A stretch of DNA of 64,000 nucleotides, taken from NCBI RefSeq assembly GCF_001619985.1, contig NW_017264201.1:310001-374000 (forward strand). The letters are read 5' to 3'. The translations under genes were made by a program, and so were the position numbers. Source of the stretch: Xylona heveae TC161. Taxonomy: Eukaryota > Ascomycota > Xylonomycetes > Xylonales > Xylonaceae. Position 1 is the stretch's first letter, and the number at the start of each line of letters is the position of its first letter. Positions 11,866-22,413 of the stretch are shown one piece after another. The notes beneath the pieces were generated by a model. It worked only from the letters and a program-made list of their open reading frames with translations. It ran no database searches and was not told where the DNA came from.

Positions 11866-12835
11866 TTAGAAGAGCTTGCGGGCGAAGTCGATGGCGAAGG
11901 GAGCTAAGAAAAGATCATGTTAGTATATTGCTGCATACTCTTCAAGGATCGCTTGTCGCTGTTATTTGGGAGAATAGAAATGTTAACGTACAAAGGTACA
12001 GCACGACGCTGGTGATGCAGACGTTGCGGACGGTAGTGCAGGCTGCTTTCTCCTGGGCCTAAAGAGATCATCCTGGTTAGCCTGCGAGCTTGCAACGGCA
12101 ATGTGGGTAGTTTAGTATGGAGTAGAGGAGTGGGTTTTCGAGAGTATTTTATACGAATAGGAATGGGGTGAGTGCATGCTGATCCGAGGTCTTTCGTAGG
12201 GTCTGGCTTGAGGTTTTGTTCCATTCGAAAAATCCTAATTGGTCTCTTCCGGTTCGGGAGGAGAATGCTCTGGGTGCAAAACGGACGCCTGGTGCTGAAT
12301 TCATAGCAAGACCACTGCTTTGATGCATCTATGCTTTGAGATCGATGATCTCCCGGAATGCATGCCAGTCGCAGTTCGTTCCTTGCTTTGGTCCCAGTTC
12401 GTGCGTGATTGCCTATTCTCAGTCCAACACGAGACCAGATGGAAGAGAAAGGCTTTTATAGACCGCGTGAGATACCAACACCAGACAGTGATGGTGTACA
12501 ATTGGACCCGTCCTCAAGAACATCGCCAAAATAGAATCGACCTCGAAACATCCGAGCTGCGAATGCGGGATGTGTGATGTGTGATTGGGATGGTGAAAGT
12601 TTTGTGCAGATTGACACTCAGAAGATCAAGAATATTCGTACCTGAAGCTCGGCCTTGCTAGGGGGTGGTGGAGCTGGAAACAATTTCAAAGTCAGCATTT
12701 GGTCCAAAGAAACATTATTGTACTTTGGTTTCTTCTATGCGCAGCAGTCAAAAGAGAATTTCTTTTGCTCTAGCTTGCAACCTCGAAAAGAATTGAAGAA
12801 TGCCTGAAAGCAGGTCACTTACGTCCTCCGAACAT
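11866..12835 (-). CDS. TOM5: Tom5, small subunit of the mitochondrial outer-membrane translocase
   Basis: 49-residue tail-anchored subunit of the TOM complex. Exons: 12835-12823 (13 nt), 12673-12642 (32 nt), 12058-11992, 11903-11866. The product begins MFGGPPPPPSKAELQAQEK, carries a single hydrophobic segment (VCITSVVLYLSPFAIDFA) and ends RKLF, matching fungal Tom5 in length, order and C-terminal anchor. All junctions are GT-AG and in phase. Intron 2 is 583 nt, more than three times the coding length, which is unusual beside the 50-200 nt introns of most genes here. Three CACGTG boxes lie 362-440 bases upstream. The first two exons total 45 nt and would be lost to ordinary ORF calling. Confidence 0.87.
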
Positions 12836-15800
12836 TTTGTTAATTGGATCTGTTGTAGAAAGAAAGTACTTTGGAAAGAGGTGAGGTAAGTGATTTAGGG
12901 TTAACGGAGCTTGTGGTCTTTGGCAGATGGTATGGAATTTCCGATTTGCGCTTTTGGTTCAAACGTTTGGCTGTGTGACGATACCCCCGATGAAACTCTA
13001 GTGCTGGAGTCTGCTGATAACTGCGCATATCTAGGCATTGAAAAGGGCAGGTTATGTCATCAACTGGTCAGTTGGAGCATAAGATCATGTGACTGCGGCA
13101 TAAGTAATACATAAGAAGACATGCAGTGCATTTCTCGAGCGTGTATTATCGAGCACGTAGAAACAAGCGCCATTGCGTATACATGATCACAGTAGTCACG
13201 TGGTAGAAGACTCGAATCATCTCACACGTGCTTCGGAACCAAGCAGACGGGTCGGACTCATGTCATACACGTGAGGCTGTCAATTGATGTGGTGTATCTA
13301 CGCCAACTTCGAAAAATCAAACAGAGGAAAAAGAAAATCACATGTCTACTGATGAATTATCAAGAAGTCTAGATATTACAGGTTTTCATCTGGTCCAAGT
13401 ATCCAACTACCAGTATTCAGCCGTTTTCGAAATCACTTCGTTGATGCATGATTCAACAACTGGTGATGCGTTACGATAATTCGGACAAAACCCCGGTCAA
13501 GCCACACTAGACTACATTCATCGCGATCACAACTGCTGTATTCCGGTTTTCCGGTCTGCCGTGCAACATCGGATCCTAATTTGGGTCGAGACCTTGCAGA
13601 CGTGGCTTGAACCAAAGGCTCTCAACGGCAGGTTCCATATTAAAGCGGAATTCACGTGTGGGACGATGGAGCACTTTCCATATCTGAGCAGTACAATGGG
13701 TAGAAAGGTTTTTCTTGCAATAAAGCCGGGTCTATTTAATTTACTATTGAGTGGTTACACCTAAGCAGGCCGGTTGACAAAGCCATTGGCCTTCCTCTTT
13801 GGGACATTTGCCGCAACACGCAATCTTCCGATGGCTTGCGCGAAGGGCTACCAAGTATAACGGCAGATGGCAACTCCCCCTGACTAACCCCCCAAAAGTG
13901 AAAAGTGTCCGTCTTCTAGCGGCAAATGTCTGCTGGTGAAGTGTTAAGCCGGTCGGCAAAAGAATTTTTTGTTTTGCTTTTTTCGTTTTTGAATCAAGGG
14001 TTCTACGATTATGCCGTCATTATGTGTTACTGAGCAGCAAATTGGGCGAGACATGCATGGTGCTTCAAATTATCGAAACGAAGTTGCCGCATTGTGATTC
14101 TTCACTACTGCTCTCCGACTAACGATCTCCATATCATCTCCATATCCTCTCCATTATGGAGAACCGTCGTGCCTTCCGGGCCGCAAGGCTTCATTCGGGA
14201 CGAATGATCTACGACCGGGATGTGCCCGTTGAGGTCCAATAATTAGGCCGCGTGGAATGCTTTGCGTGGGTCTCTTGGGAGCGCAGTTGGCATCGTTGAC
14301 GCCTCGACCAATAGTTCATAAAAATTTTCTCTCTTGTAATTTCCACCGAGAGAGGATGTAGAAAATTTGATTGACTCGGAGCATCGTGAGCGGACCGTTG
14401 AGTGGGCCGGGAGAAGTCCCATATTGACCCACTTGGTAACGCGTTCTCTTGGATCGGAAGGACAAAGGGGAAAAAGAGAGAAGGACTTGTACTACGACGA
14501 GAAGTATGGCCGGAGCCAATCCACAGGCTTGGTTCCTTTCAATCGGCACTTCCACGGGCTCGGCACCTAGAGGATCGTTCCGGTACTATTACCTGCTCGG
14601 GGTTTGGCCCTGGAACGAAGAAATGCAAAGAAAAAAGGAGGCGAAAAAAGTACTGCTGCCTGCCAGTCAAATTTTTACTGCCGTGGTGTCTCCTCGGTGA
14701 ATTCCTTTGTTTCTACGTCTTGCCTTTTTTTGATGGCTCTTACCATGGTTTGCGGCGGCAGGCACCGGCAATATTGGTGTGGCAATGTATCGTTGAAGTA
14801 TACGAATGTTCGAGGGAGGAAGGACGAAGTACCGTATGGCGAAACAGTAGCAGTTTTGCACAGATTGGGATCATGCGATTCTTAAATAATGGGGATTAGC
14901 AGAACGTATCTCACGATGGGGAAACCCCACTGTTCGTGCATCGATTAAATTGTGGAGTCCTTGGAGAGGGGCTGTTCATCGTGAGATTGGCAAGGATGTT
15001 CCCGGCGCCCCATTAATGAGGGGAGGGAATGAAGTGAAGCCGGAGGGGCATACATTTTCACGCTAGGAACGGGAGTGCTGCAAGGATTACAATGGCGTAT
15101 AGAGTAGGAGGTTTTTGGTGAGAGAGCAGGGGGGATGATCTGGGGTGCGTTTCTCAGTACGAGCGAAGTGACCAAGTGAACGGCTGTGGGCCATTTGATA
15201 GGAGGAGACCAAATGATTGCGGCCCCCTGTCGTGTTCCTTCAATCAACCTCCTCGGGTACTTTTGCCCGGATACCTGCAAGGTACATGGTCTTTATTCGC
15301 TTAGTTTCTCTGTCCGCTTCTCGCTTAATCACGTTGTTCCAAGTTCCAACCAATCACTATGCTGCCCTGACGCCCCCTGGGTCATGCCTCCTTTGACGTC
15401 GCCCCTCCCAAAAAAAGGACGCGAGACAGAGGGGGGAGAGAGGGAGACGAGGAACGAAAGGAATACAGCGCAACAGTGGTGATGATTTTGACAAAGGAGG
15501 TGTTTTCCCTTCTACCATGAATGGAACTAGACCTCTTGAACGGTCAGGCTCGTGCGGCGTGGCTTGTCAGGGCACGAAGAACAAGAAAAAGTCAAAGGTG
15601 AAACGCCTGAGCGCGTGCTCGAACCATGACCTGTACATCATGTATAAAGACTACAGTGACCTCTTCAATGAAGAGGGGATGACGAGGACCGATTCTGGTG
15701 GATCGGAAACAAAGCCGAGTGATCGGGTTGGCCATAATCGTGAACCTTTGGTTCTTGTGGAGAAATTGCAATTTTTTTTTTCTTCATTTTCTTTTTCTCT

Positions 15801-16423
15801 CCATTGTCGTCGTCGTCGTCGTCTTTGTTGTCGAGGTCTACGGAAGTACTACGGCCCCACCCCTCCCATTTCCTAGACGGGCCGAGTGTGTTTTTCTTCC
15901 CGAGAGTAGCAAAACACGCGGCCGGCCACTAGAGAGTGACATACAGCAGTCTAACGTGCCTCTCTGCCGATTGACCTTGTGCCCGATCCCAAACACCTTC
16001 TTTCTCCTCCAACTGTCCACGATCGCACCGAGACCGAGGGTTCGACCGACGTCGCCGTGTTTCACCAACACGGGCCACCCATTGTGCGTCGTCTCGGCCC
16101 TCCCGCCCCTTGTGCATCCCGTTTCTCTTCCTGCTCATTTCATTATTTAAACCGACCCACCGCTCCACTTCCATCCCTTCTTTCTCCATCAGTTCTCAAC
16201 TGTTTCAAACATTCAAAAGATCCATTCTCTTCAGTCAACGGGCTTGACCTGCAATCTTCTTCTTCTTTGTGCACTTTCAATCTTTCAAGTGTACAACTTC
16301 TTTTCTTCTGTCAATCTTTCGCAGTCGATCTGCTTCATTCCTTTCAACGACTCAGTGATTTGATATCCTGTCTCGTTGCTCCTACCAGATTCAAATCAAT
16401 CTTTTTTGATATCCTCAATCAAC
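12836..16423. other. 3.6-kb gene-free stretch: Tom5 promoter and upstream region of the CAP protein
   Basis: No frame on either strand has a recognisable domain; the longest ones are unconvincing mixtures of all residues. The left part (13190-13280) holds the CACGTG cluster of the Tom5 promoter. The right part (15740-16420) is CT-rich with a GTC trinucleotide run near 15805, which looks like the promoter and long leader of the secreted protein at 16424. Nothing recognised in 13700-15700. Confidence 0.55.
13197..13273. promoter_or_regulatory. Three CACGTG E-boxes upstream of Tom5
   Basis: Perfect palindromic CACGTG hexamers at 13197-13202, 13225-13230 and 13268-13273, with a related CACGTA just outside at 13154. 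CACGTG is the core bound by bHLH factors such as Cbf1. The nearest start codon is that of Tom5, on the minus strand. Function is inferred from clustering only. Confidence 0.5.
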
Positions 16424-17203
16424 ATGCGTTACTCCGCTCTCGTCTCTGCTCTCTTCGCCGCTGGCGCTCTTGCCTCTCCCATGGCCAAGCGTGACGCCGT
16501 CACCAACGTCAACGTTGTCGTTGTCACTGACACCGTCACTGCTCCCACTGAGACCGTGACTGCTCACGGCGAGTTCTTCAACGCTCAGCAGCCCCACCAG
16601 ACTGAGGCTTCCACCAGCTCTGCGGCTCCCTCTTCTACTCAGGCTGCTAGCTCCTCTTCCTCGGAGGCCCCCTCGGCCACTGTTGACGCTGTCAGCGGCA
16701 GCAGCCCGTCTGACTACGCCAGCACGGTTCTCTACCACCACAACGTCCACCGTGCCAACCACACGGTCTCGGACCTCCAGTACAACGACACCCTCGCCGA
16801 CATTGCTTCTCAGATCGCTTCCAGCTGCGTCTATGCTCACAACACCCAGACTGGCGGTGGTGGCTACGGCCAGAACATCGCTGCCGGTGTCGACGCTAGC
16901 GGCATTGACAAGATCATCTCCGACATGTTCTACAATGGCGAGATCAACTACTTCGATGGTCTCTATGGCCAGGCCAACCCCGACATGACCAACTTTGAGA
17001 AGTGGGGTCACTTCTCTCAGATCGTCTGGAAGGACACCACCTCGGTCGGCTGCGCCACTCACCAGTGCTCGTCGCTCGCCAACACTGGCAGCAACGTGCC
17101 CCCCTACTTCACCGTCTGCAACTACTACCCCCCTGGAAACTATGGCGGCGAGTATGCCGACAATGTCCAGAAGCCCAAGGGCGACCAGACCGTCTCCGTC
17201 TAA
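16424..17203 (+). CDS. Secreted CAP/PR-1 (SCP-like) protein, Pry family
   Basis: 259-residue intronless secreted protein. A signal peptide (MRYSALVSALFAAGALA) is followed by PMAKR, a likely kexin processing site. Residues 22-105 form a Val/Thr then Ser/Ala-rich linker, probably O-glycosylated. The CAP domain spans about 108-250: LYHHNVHRANHTVSDLQYN, ASSCVYAHN, GYGQNIAAG, HFSQIVWKDTTSVGCA and VCNYYPPGNYGGEY are the standard CAP signatures, with paired cysteines. Fungal Pry proteins bind sterols and lipids; whether this one does is inference. A slightly earlier ATG in the same frame is rejected because it would place the signal peptide internally. Codon use is strongly C-ending, suggesting high expression, which also leaves a long antisense open frame. 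Confidence 0.93.
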   Translation: MRYSALVSALFAAGALASPMAKRDAVTNVNVVVVTDTVTAPTETVTAHGEFFNAQQPHQTEASTSSAAPSSTQAASSSSSEAPSATVDAVSGSSPSDYASTVLYHHNVHRANHTVSDLQYNDTLADIASQIASSCVYAHNTQTGGGGYGQNIAAGVDASGIDKIISDMFYNGEINYFDGLYGQANPDMTNFEKWGHFSQIVWKDTTSVGCATHQCSSLANTGSNVPPYFTVCNYYPPGNYGGEYADNVQKPKGDQTVSV

Positions 17204-18802
17204 GCGCCTTTTCCGGAGGCTTCTGGTTCGGGAACAAGTCTTCGGCGAGCCGGACACTTTGATATGAACCACGCGTGTCTGGTACACGGTGGTTGTTCAG
17301 TCTTTTCTTTCTTTCCCTCTCTCGAGAGGTGCCACTCTTTATTTCATTCATTCTTTTGTCATGTAGATGGCATTTGTGGGCATGTGAGCATGGCCGCTTG
17401 TATCAGCATCGCGCTTTGATTTGCATCTTTATACAGTTTGTCATGTATAAATCATTTGATAGATATGATGATTGTTCCTTAGTTAGGGGAAAAAGTTCAA
17501 TTCATTTCATCATCTTTTTGAAGTAACAAATATCTTTTATCTTTGGCATGTGATCAGAAAGTGATTTGAGATTGTAACAATTAGTGAGCGATTCATCTAG
17601 AGTTGTGAACATTGTTTTTAGCGGCGAGCAAAATCCAAGGGTTTCCAGCCTTTTAGGAAACGATATGAGGAGATAGATATAGTACTACAGTATGGGCAAG
17701 GGGGAGTCGGTTATCAGAAGCCGGTGGAGAAAAGTTCCCTCGGTCGTAGAAGCCTCATTTAGTTAGGAACAAGAGGAGCGAAAGGAAGGTCATCTTCCAC
17801 CTAGGTGGAGAGAAGCATTTAAGTCCAATAGATCATGGGAACATTGTCTAACAGCTCGCCTCAAGTGGGTTGCCCAAAATGAATGATAACACCGCATTTT
17901 GTATGTTTTCTTCTCTCTTTGCTTTTTTTGGGGAGAGGGGTTTCCCCGCTGTCTTGCATACAATCAATGGGACGTGAAGGGATCCCCCAGTATCGACTAC
18001 TTTTAACGGTGCGGATACCCATCTGCTCGCGTGAATTTAGCAGGTCCTGGTGGCGCGAGCCAAGCGGCCAAGGCGTCATAATTGCTTTTTTGCCCAAAAC
18101 CTACCGCACCCGCCAACGGCATTTGCTGATCGATGGCAGAGAAGAAAAGGTTAAATTGGAAGTTTTGCGGGAAACTCAATCAATCCTGACATTCCCAGCG
18201 CTTTGCTCGCGCTTAAACGCGTCTCTTTCCGCAATTTATCTCACATCAGGTTTGAGGGGAAGCTGGACCCTGATGTGGCAACACTCAATCTCTTGATGCG
18301 CTCAGTCACATCGGTCACTTCTAGACACGCCCTCGCTCAGCTTGACCCTTCCTGTTCGTCCCGCCTTCGCCGCATTCGCATCCACCAGGGCCCAGGGCCC
18401 CACCTCACGATTACCTCTCCTGGAGACGCGCGATTATTATTATTATTATTATCACCTTTATCGTCTTCGCTGCCTTCTTTGTACTGGTCGCTTCTTCGTT
18501 TTTCTCTGACAGGGTCTTTTGTGGTTCTGCAGCTATTAAGCTTTTTATTCAAGACAAGTCCTTCCCACGACCAACAGCTAGTTGAGAAGGGACATTGTCA
18601 ATTTCCTATATCTTCTATTACGAAAGCTTGCCCCAGGCCTTCCTTGAAACAAACTCCAATTTCGCCAGCTCTTCCCCGCCGGACGGTCTCACCGCTCTCA
18701 TCGCCAGCACGTCTTCACGGAAAGAAGCTTTCTTTCCGACCTTTGCTTGGGGTTTCTCGCTTCAGCACCTCTACCACTTTAACCACTATCGATACGAGCC
18801 TC
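17204..18802. other. Intergenic: 3' region of the CAP gene and promoter of SPATA20-like gene
   Basis: 1.6 kb without a supported gene. The open frame running into the SPATA20-like start from 18203 lacks an ATG near a plausible presequence and reads as leader DNA. A TTA trinucleotide run sits near 18433-18452. No RNA gene recognised. Confidence 0.5.
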
Positions 18803-21663
18803 ATGGCATCCGCGGCGCAGGCCATTCCCGGTGCAGGCGCCAGGCAGGGTTATGCCAGCCAGGCAGCCAATGCAGGCAAGCTTAAGCTTGTCAATCGCTT
18901 GGATGAAAGTCGGAGTCCTTATGTGAGTGAGGCCCCTGCTGGTGTTGGTCTGCTTATGTGAGACGATTGTCCGTCAAGAGCTTTTCCAATGTATCGTTAG
19001 ACACGATGCGACTTGACAACATTGAGGCAGCAGAAGACCCTACTTGCGAGTATGCGGAAATGCTGGCCTATTGTCTGACTGCTTCGACTGAAGCGTGGCA
19101 CGCATCAAGAGAGCTTCAATGGTCTGGGTCGAAGCTGTCGCGTGCCCCGGTCGGAGTTGGCTCCGCTAACAATCTTTCGAATTTAAGCAATAATTATTGC
19201 AATCAATTGGCTGACTGCATATGGGACAAACCCAGGTCCGTGGACATATGAACAACCCGGTAGCATGGCAAATGTGGGGTCCCGAAGCTCTGGGATTAGC
19301 AAAACAGCACAATAAGCTTCTTTTTGTGAGCATTGGTTATGCGGCCTGCCATTGTATGTCTCGAGGATGCGCGATCCCGGGGTGAATGCTTGATTAACCA
19401 TAGAGTCTAGGGTGCCATGTCATGGAGCGCGAGTCGTTCATGTCACCTGAGATCGCCGCCGTGTTGAATTCTTCATTCATCCCCGTCAAGGTCGATCGAG
19501 AAGAGCGCCCAGACATTGATCGCATATACATGAACTTTGTCCAGGCGACAACTGGATCGGGAGGCTGGCCTCTCAATGTTTTCATTACGCCGGACCTTGA
19601 ACCTGTCTTTGGCGGCACATATTGGCCAGGGCCCAACTCCGCGACTGTCATGGGCCAAGACCACGTTGGATTCCTGGATATTCTCGAAAAGGTCAGCGAC
19701 GTCTGGCGGGATCAGGAGCAGCGATGTCTCATGAGCGCGAAGGAAATCACGGCTCAACTGCGAGACTTTGCGCAAGAAGGCACTCTGAGTGGAGCATCGC
19801 GAGGCGGCGAGGATGCTGGGTCAGGACTTGAGATTGAGCTCCTGGAGGAAGCCTATCGCCATTTCGAGGGGCGATTTGACACCACTCACGGAGGATTCGC
19901 GGTGGCACCAAAGTTCCCGACCCCGGTCAATCTCAGCTTCTTGCTCCGGCTGAGCCAGTATCCTGGCCCAGTTGAGGATTTGGTGGGCGAGGCAGAATGT
20001 GCCAATGCGACATTCATGGCGCTTGAGACACTTCGACACATGGCTCGTGGCGGGATTCACGATCACGTTGGCAACGGCTTTGCTCGTTATTCTGTTACTC
20101 GGGACTGGAGCCTCCCTCACTTTGAGAAGATGTGTGTTGTCCCCTCAGACCCATTGTTTGATTATCGCAGGATTTCAGAACTGATACCCCCGTCTGCTAT
20201 AGGCTCTATGATCAAGCTCAGCTGCTCAACATCTACCTGGACGCATTTCTTATCTCGCAAGATCCAGAAATGCTCGGCGCCGTCTACGACATTTCGACCT
20301 ACCTTACCGAACACCCACTGGCTTCGCCTACGGGTGGCTTCTTCTCCGCCGAGGATGCTGACTCGCTTCCCCGAGCAGGCGACTCGGAAAAGCGCGAAGG
20401 TGCATTCTATGTATGGACTCTGAAAGAGTTTCAGTCTATCCTGGGCGAGCGTGACGCCGAAGTGTGCGCGCGATTCTTTGGTGTTAGCGCCCATGGCAAC
20501 GTCAGCCCCGAGCATGATGCACATGATGAGTTTATCGACCAGAATGTGCTGTCGGTGAAGAGTACGCCAGCATTGCTCAGCAAAGAGTTTGGACTTGGCG
20601 AGGAGGAAGTGATCCGGATTATAAAGGAGAGCCGACAGAAATTGCGCGAGTATCGGGAGCGCGAGAGGCCGCGACCGAACCTTGACGACAAGATTGTTGT
20701 CGCATGGAACGGACTAGCTATTGGCGCGCTGGCGCGCGTCAGCAGTATCGTCAATGGCGTTGACGTTGAAAAGTCTCGTGTGTGCCGCGAAGCCGCCGAA
20801 AAGGCCGTAGCTTTTATCCGCTCGCAGCTCTATGACGAGACCACTGGCCGATTGCGACGAGTGTACCGTGAGGGACCAGGCGATGCGCCAGGATTTGCAG
20901 ACGATTATACATTCTTAATTTCGGGCCTGATTGATTTATACCAAGCTACATTTAACGATGCGTATTTGGAACTCGCCGATCGACTACAACGTATGTATTT
21001 TGTCCAATATCTTACGTCAAAACCACTTTACTAATATCTTGCTTCTGCACAGAAACTCAAATCGACCTTTTCTGGGATACCTCTTCCTACGGGTTCTTCT
21101 CGACAGAAGCCTCGGCGCCAGACCTTATTCTGCGCCTCAAAGACGGCATGGACAGCGCCGAGCCTTCAACCAACGGCATCAGCGCTCTCAACCTGCATCG
21201 CCTGGGCAGTCTCTTGAACGACGAGCGATACGCCACGTTTGCGCAACAGACGACGCAAGCGTTTGAACCTGAAATCATGCAGCACCCTTTTCTTTTCTCC
21301 AGCATGCTCTCCGCAGTGGTCGCGAGCAACTTAGGTATGCGCAGTATCGTGCTTACTGGTGGCGTAGACGGATTACCGCGCGATCAGCAGCCGGCCAACA
21401 TTCGCGCCGCGTTGGAGAAATTCCGGACAAGCATTGGACCGACTACAACTGTGGCGAGGATCGCAAATACTGCAACTGCAACCACACCAAAGACGACAAC
21501 GTCATCATCTTCTTCTTCTTCGTTAATACAATCCTCGTGGCTCGTCAAGCGGAATTCCCTCCTCGCCTCTCTCGATTCCACCGTGGCCCGCGTCCAGATC
21601 TGCGAAGCCGGCGTGTGTAAGGAAGAGTTGGACATGGACGATTTGCAGGCCGCCTTGCCGTGA
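18803..21663 (+). CDS. SPATA20/DUF255 thioredoxin-like domain protein
   Basis: 785-residue protein of the conserved SPATA20/YyaL family: an N-terminal thioredoxin-like DUF255 domain followed by an (alpha/alpha)6-barrel resembling sugar epimerases and GH76-type folds. Exons: 18803-18922, 19236-19353, 19411-20131, 20203-20990, 21053-21663. The conserved SRSPYVRGHMNNPVAW and GYAACHWCHVMERESF appear only after splicing; intron 2 interrupts the Trp codon of the CHWC motif. Later signatures are KVDREERPDID, GGWPLNVFITPDL, GGTYWP, KFPTP, HDHVGNGFARYSV and NGLAIGALAR. Length is normal. The reaction is unknown for the family. The upstream frame reads like a mitochondrial presequence (FSTSTTLTTIDTSL) but has no nearby ATG, so an extra upstream exon or alternative start is possible. 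Confidence 0.9.
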
Positions 21664-22413
21664 CCATGAATGTCCGTAGGTCATCTCTTCTTCTCGCTTT
21701 TTTTTTTATTCTTTTTTCTTTTTTTCTTTTGGGCCTTTTCATCGAGAACAAGGTTTACACTGGGACAACCAACTCAGTTTATCTATCTGTCGTTATAAGC
21801 TCGTTATACTTGTTCTCCTTATCTCTGTGTCGATGATCTATTCCATGTAGGCGCTGCGAGGCGTGGTCTTGTATTCTTGGATCTTTCGTCTTTTATTTCT
21901 TTATTTGATTTTCTTTTTCTTTTTCTTTTTTCTTTTCTTTTTTTTTTCCCCCTTCTTCCTCTTACCCTACGATAGCGCCACTCTCCTGACTGTATTTACA
22001 AAATCAATCGAATATGGATACTGTATACAACTTGTATCGCAAAATGGTAGTATATTGTATCATATGCTCGGACTAGGCTATATCTCAAAAAACCCGTATT
22101 TTTATTATTATTATCCCAATAGGTCTTTTCCATGCATTTATCCATGTCACTCGCTCGAAACCTAGTCATTCCACTCGTCCATCCACCTATCTTTTCCAGA
22201 TTGCCTTGTTTCTGTAAGGTAAGGTATATATCTCTGTTGTTTCGTATATATCTCCGGTTTTTTTTTTCCCCTCATATATAGCTTGTTTCGTATATATATA
22301 TATATATAGCTTGTTCTGTAAGATATGCATCTCTAGGTCTAACAACCCTAGCAGGCATAGACCCTGATAGGCCAAACAACCCTGCTGGGCCTAAAGCCTT
22401 GAAAAGGTACGTG
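21664..22413. other. Convergent spacer between SPATA20-like gene and Rad57
   Basis: 750 bases, T-rich, with pyrimidine tracts at 21695-21730 and 21905-21965. An alternating TA run lies at 22291-22309, flanked by two copies of TAGCTTGTT. Two imperfect copies of ACAACCCTxxxxGGxCxxA follow at about 22340-22395. No gene seen. Confidence 0.55.
22291..22309. repeat. (TA)n microsatellite
   Basis: Nineteen bases of alternating TA between flanking copies of TAGCTTGTT. Confidence 0.9.

Noticed and set aside
14402-15280. Several 60-165-codon frames on both strands
   Set aside because: No domain, mixed composition, and no splice pattern that links them into a gene.
16415-17287. 290-codon antisense frame across the CAP gene
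   Set aside because: Arises from strong C-ending codon bias of the sense gene; Val/Gly/Asp-rich with no domain.
18040-18100. tRNA-like string AAGCGGCCAAGGCGTCA
   Set aside because: Resembles part of a Leu/Ser tRNA D arm, but no B box or acceptor stem follows.
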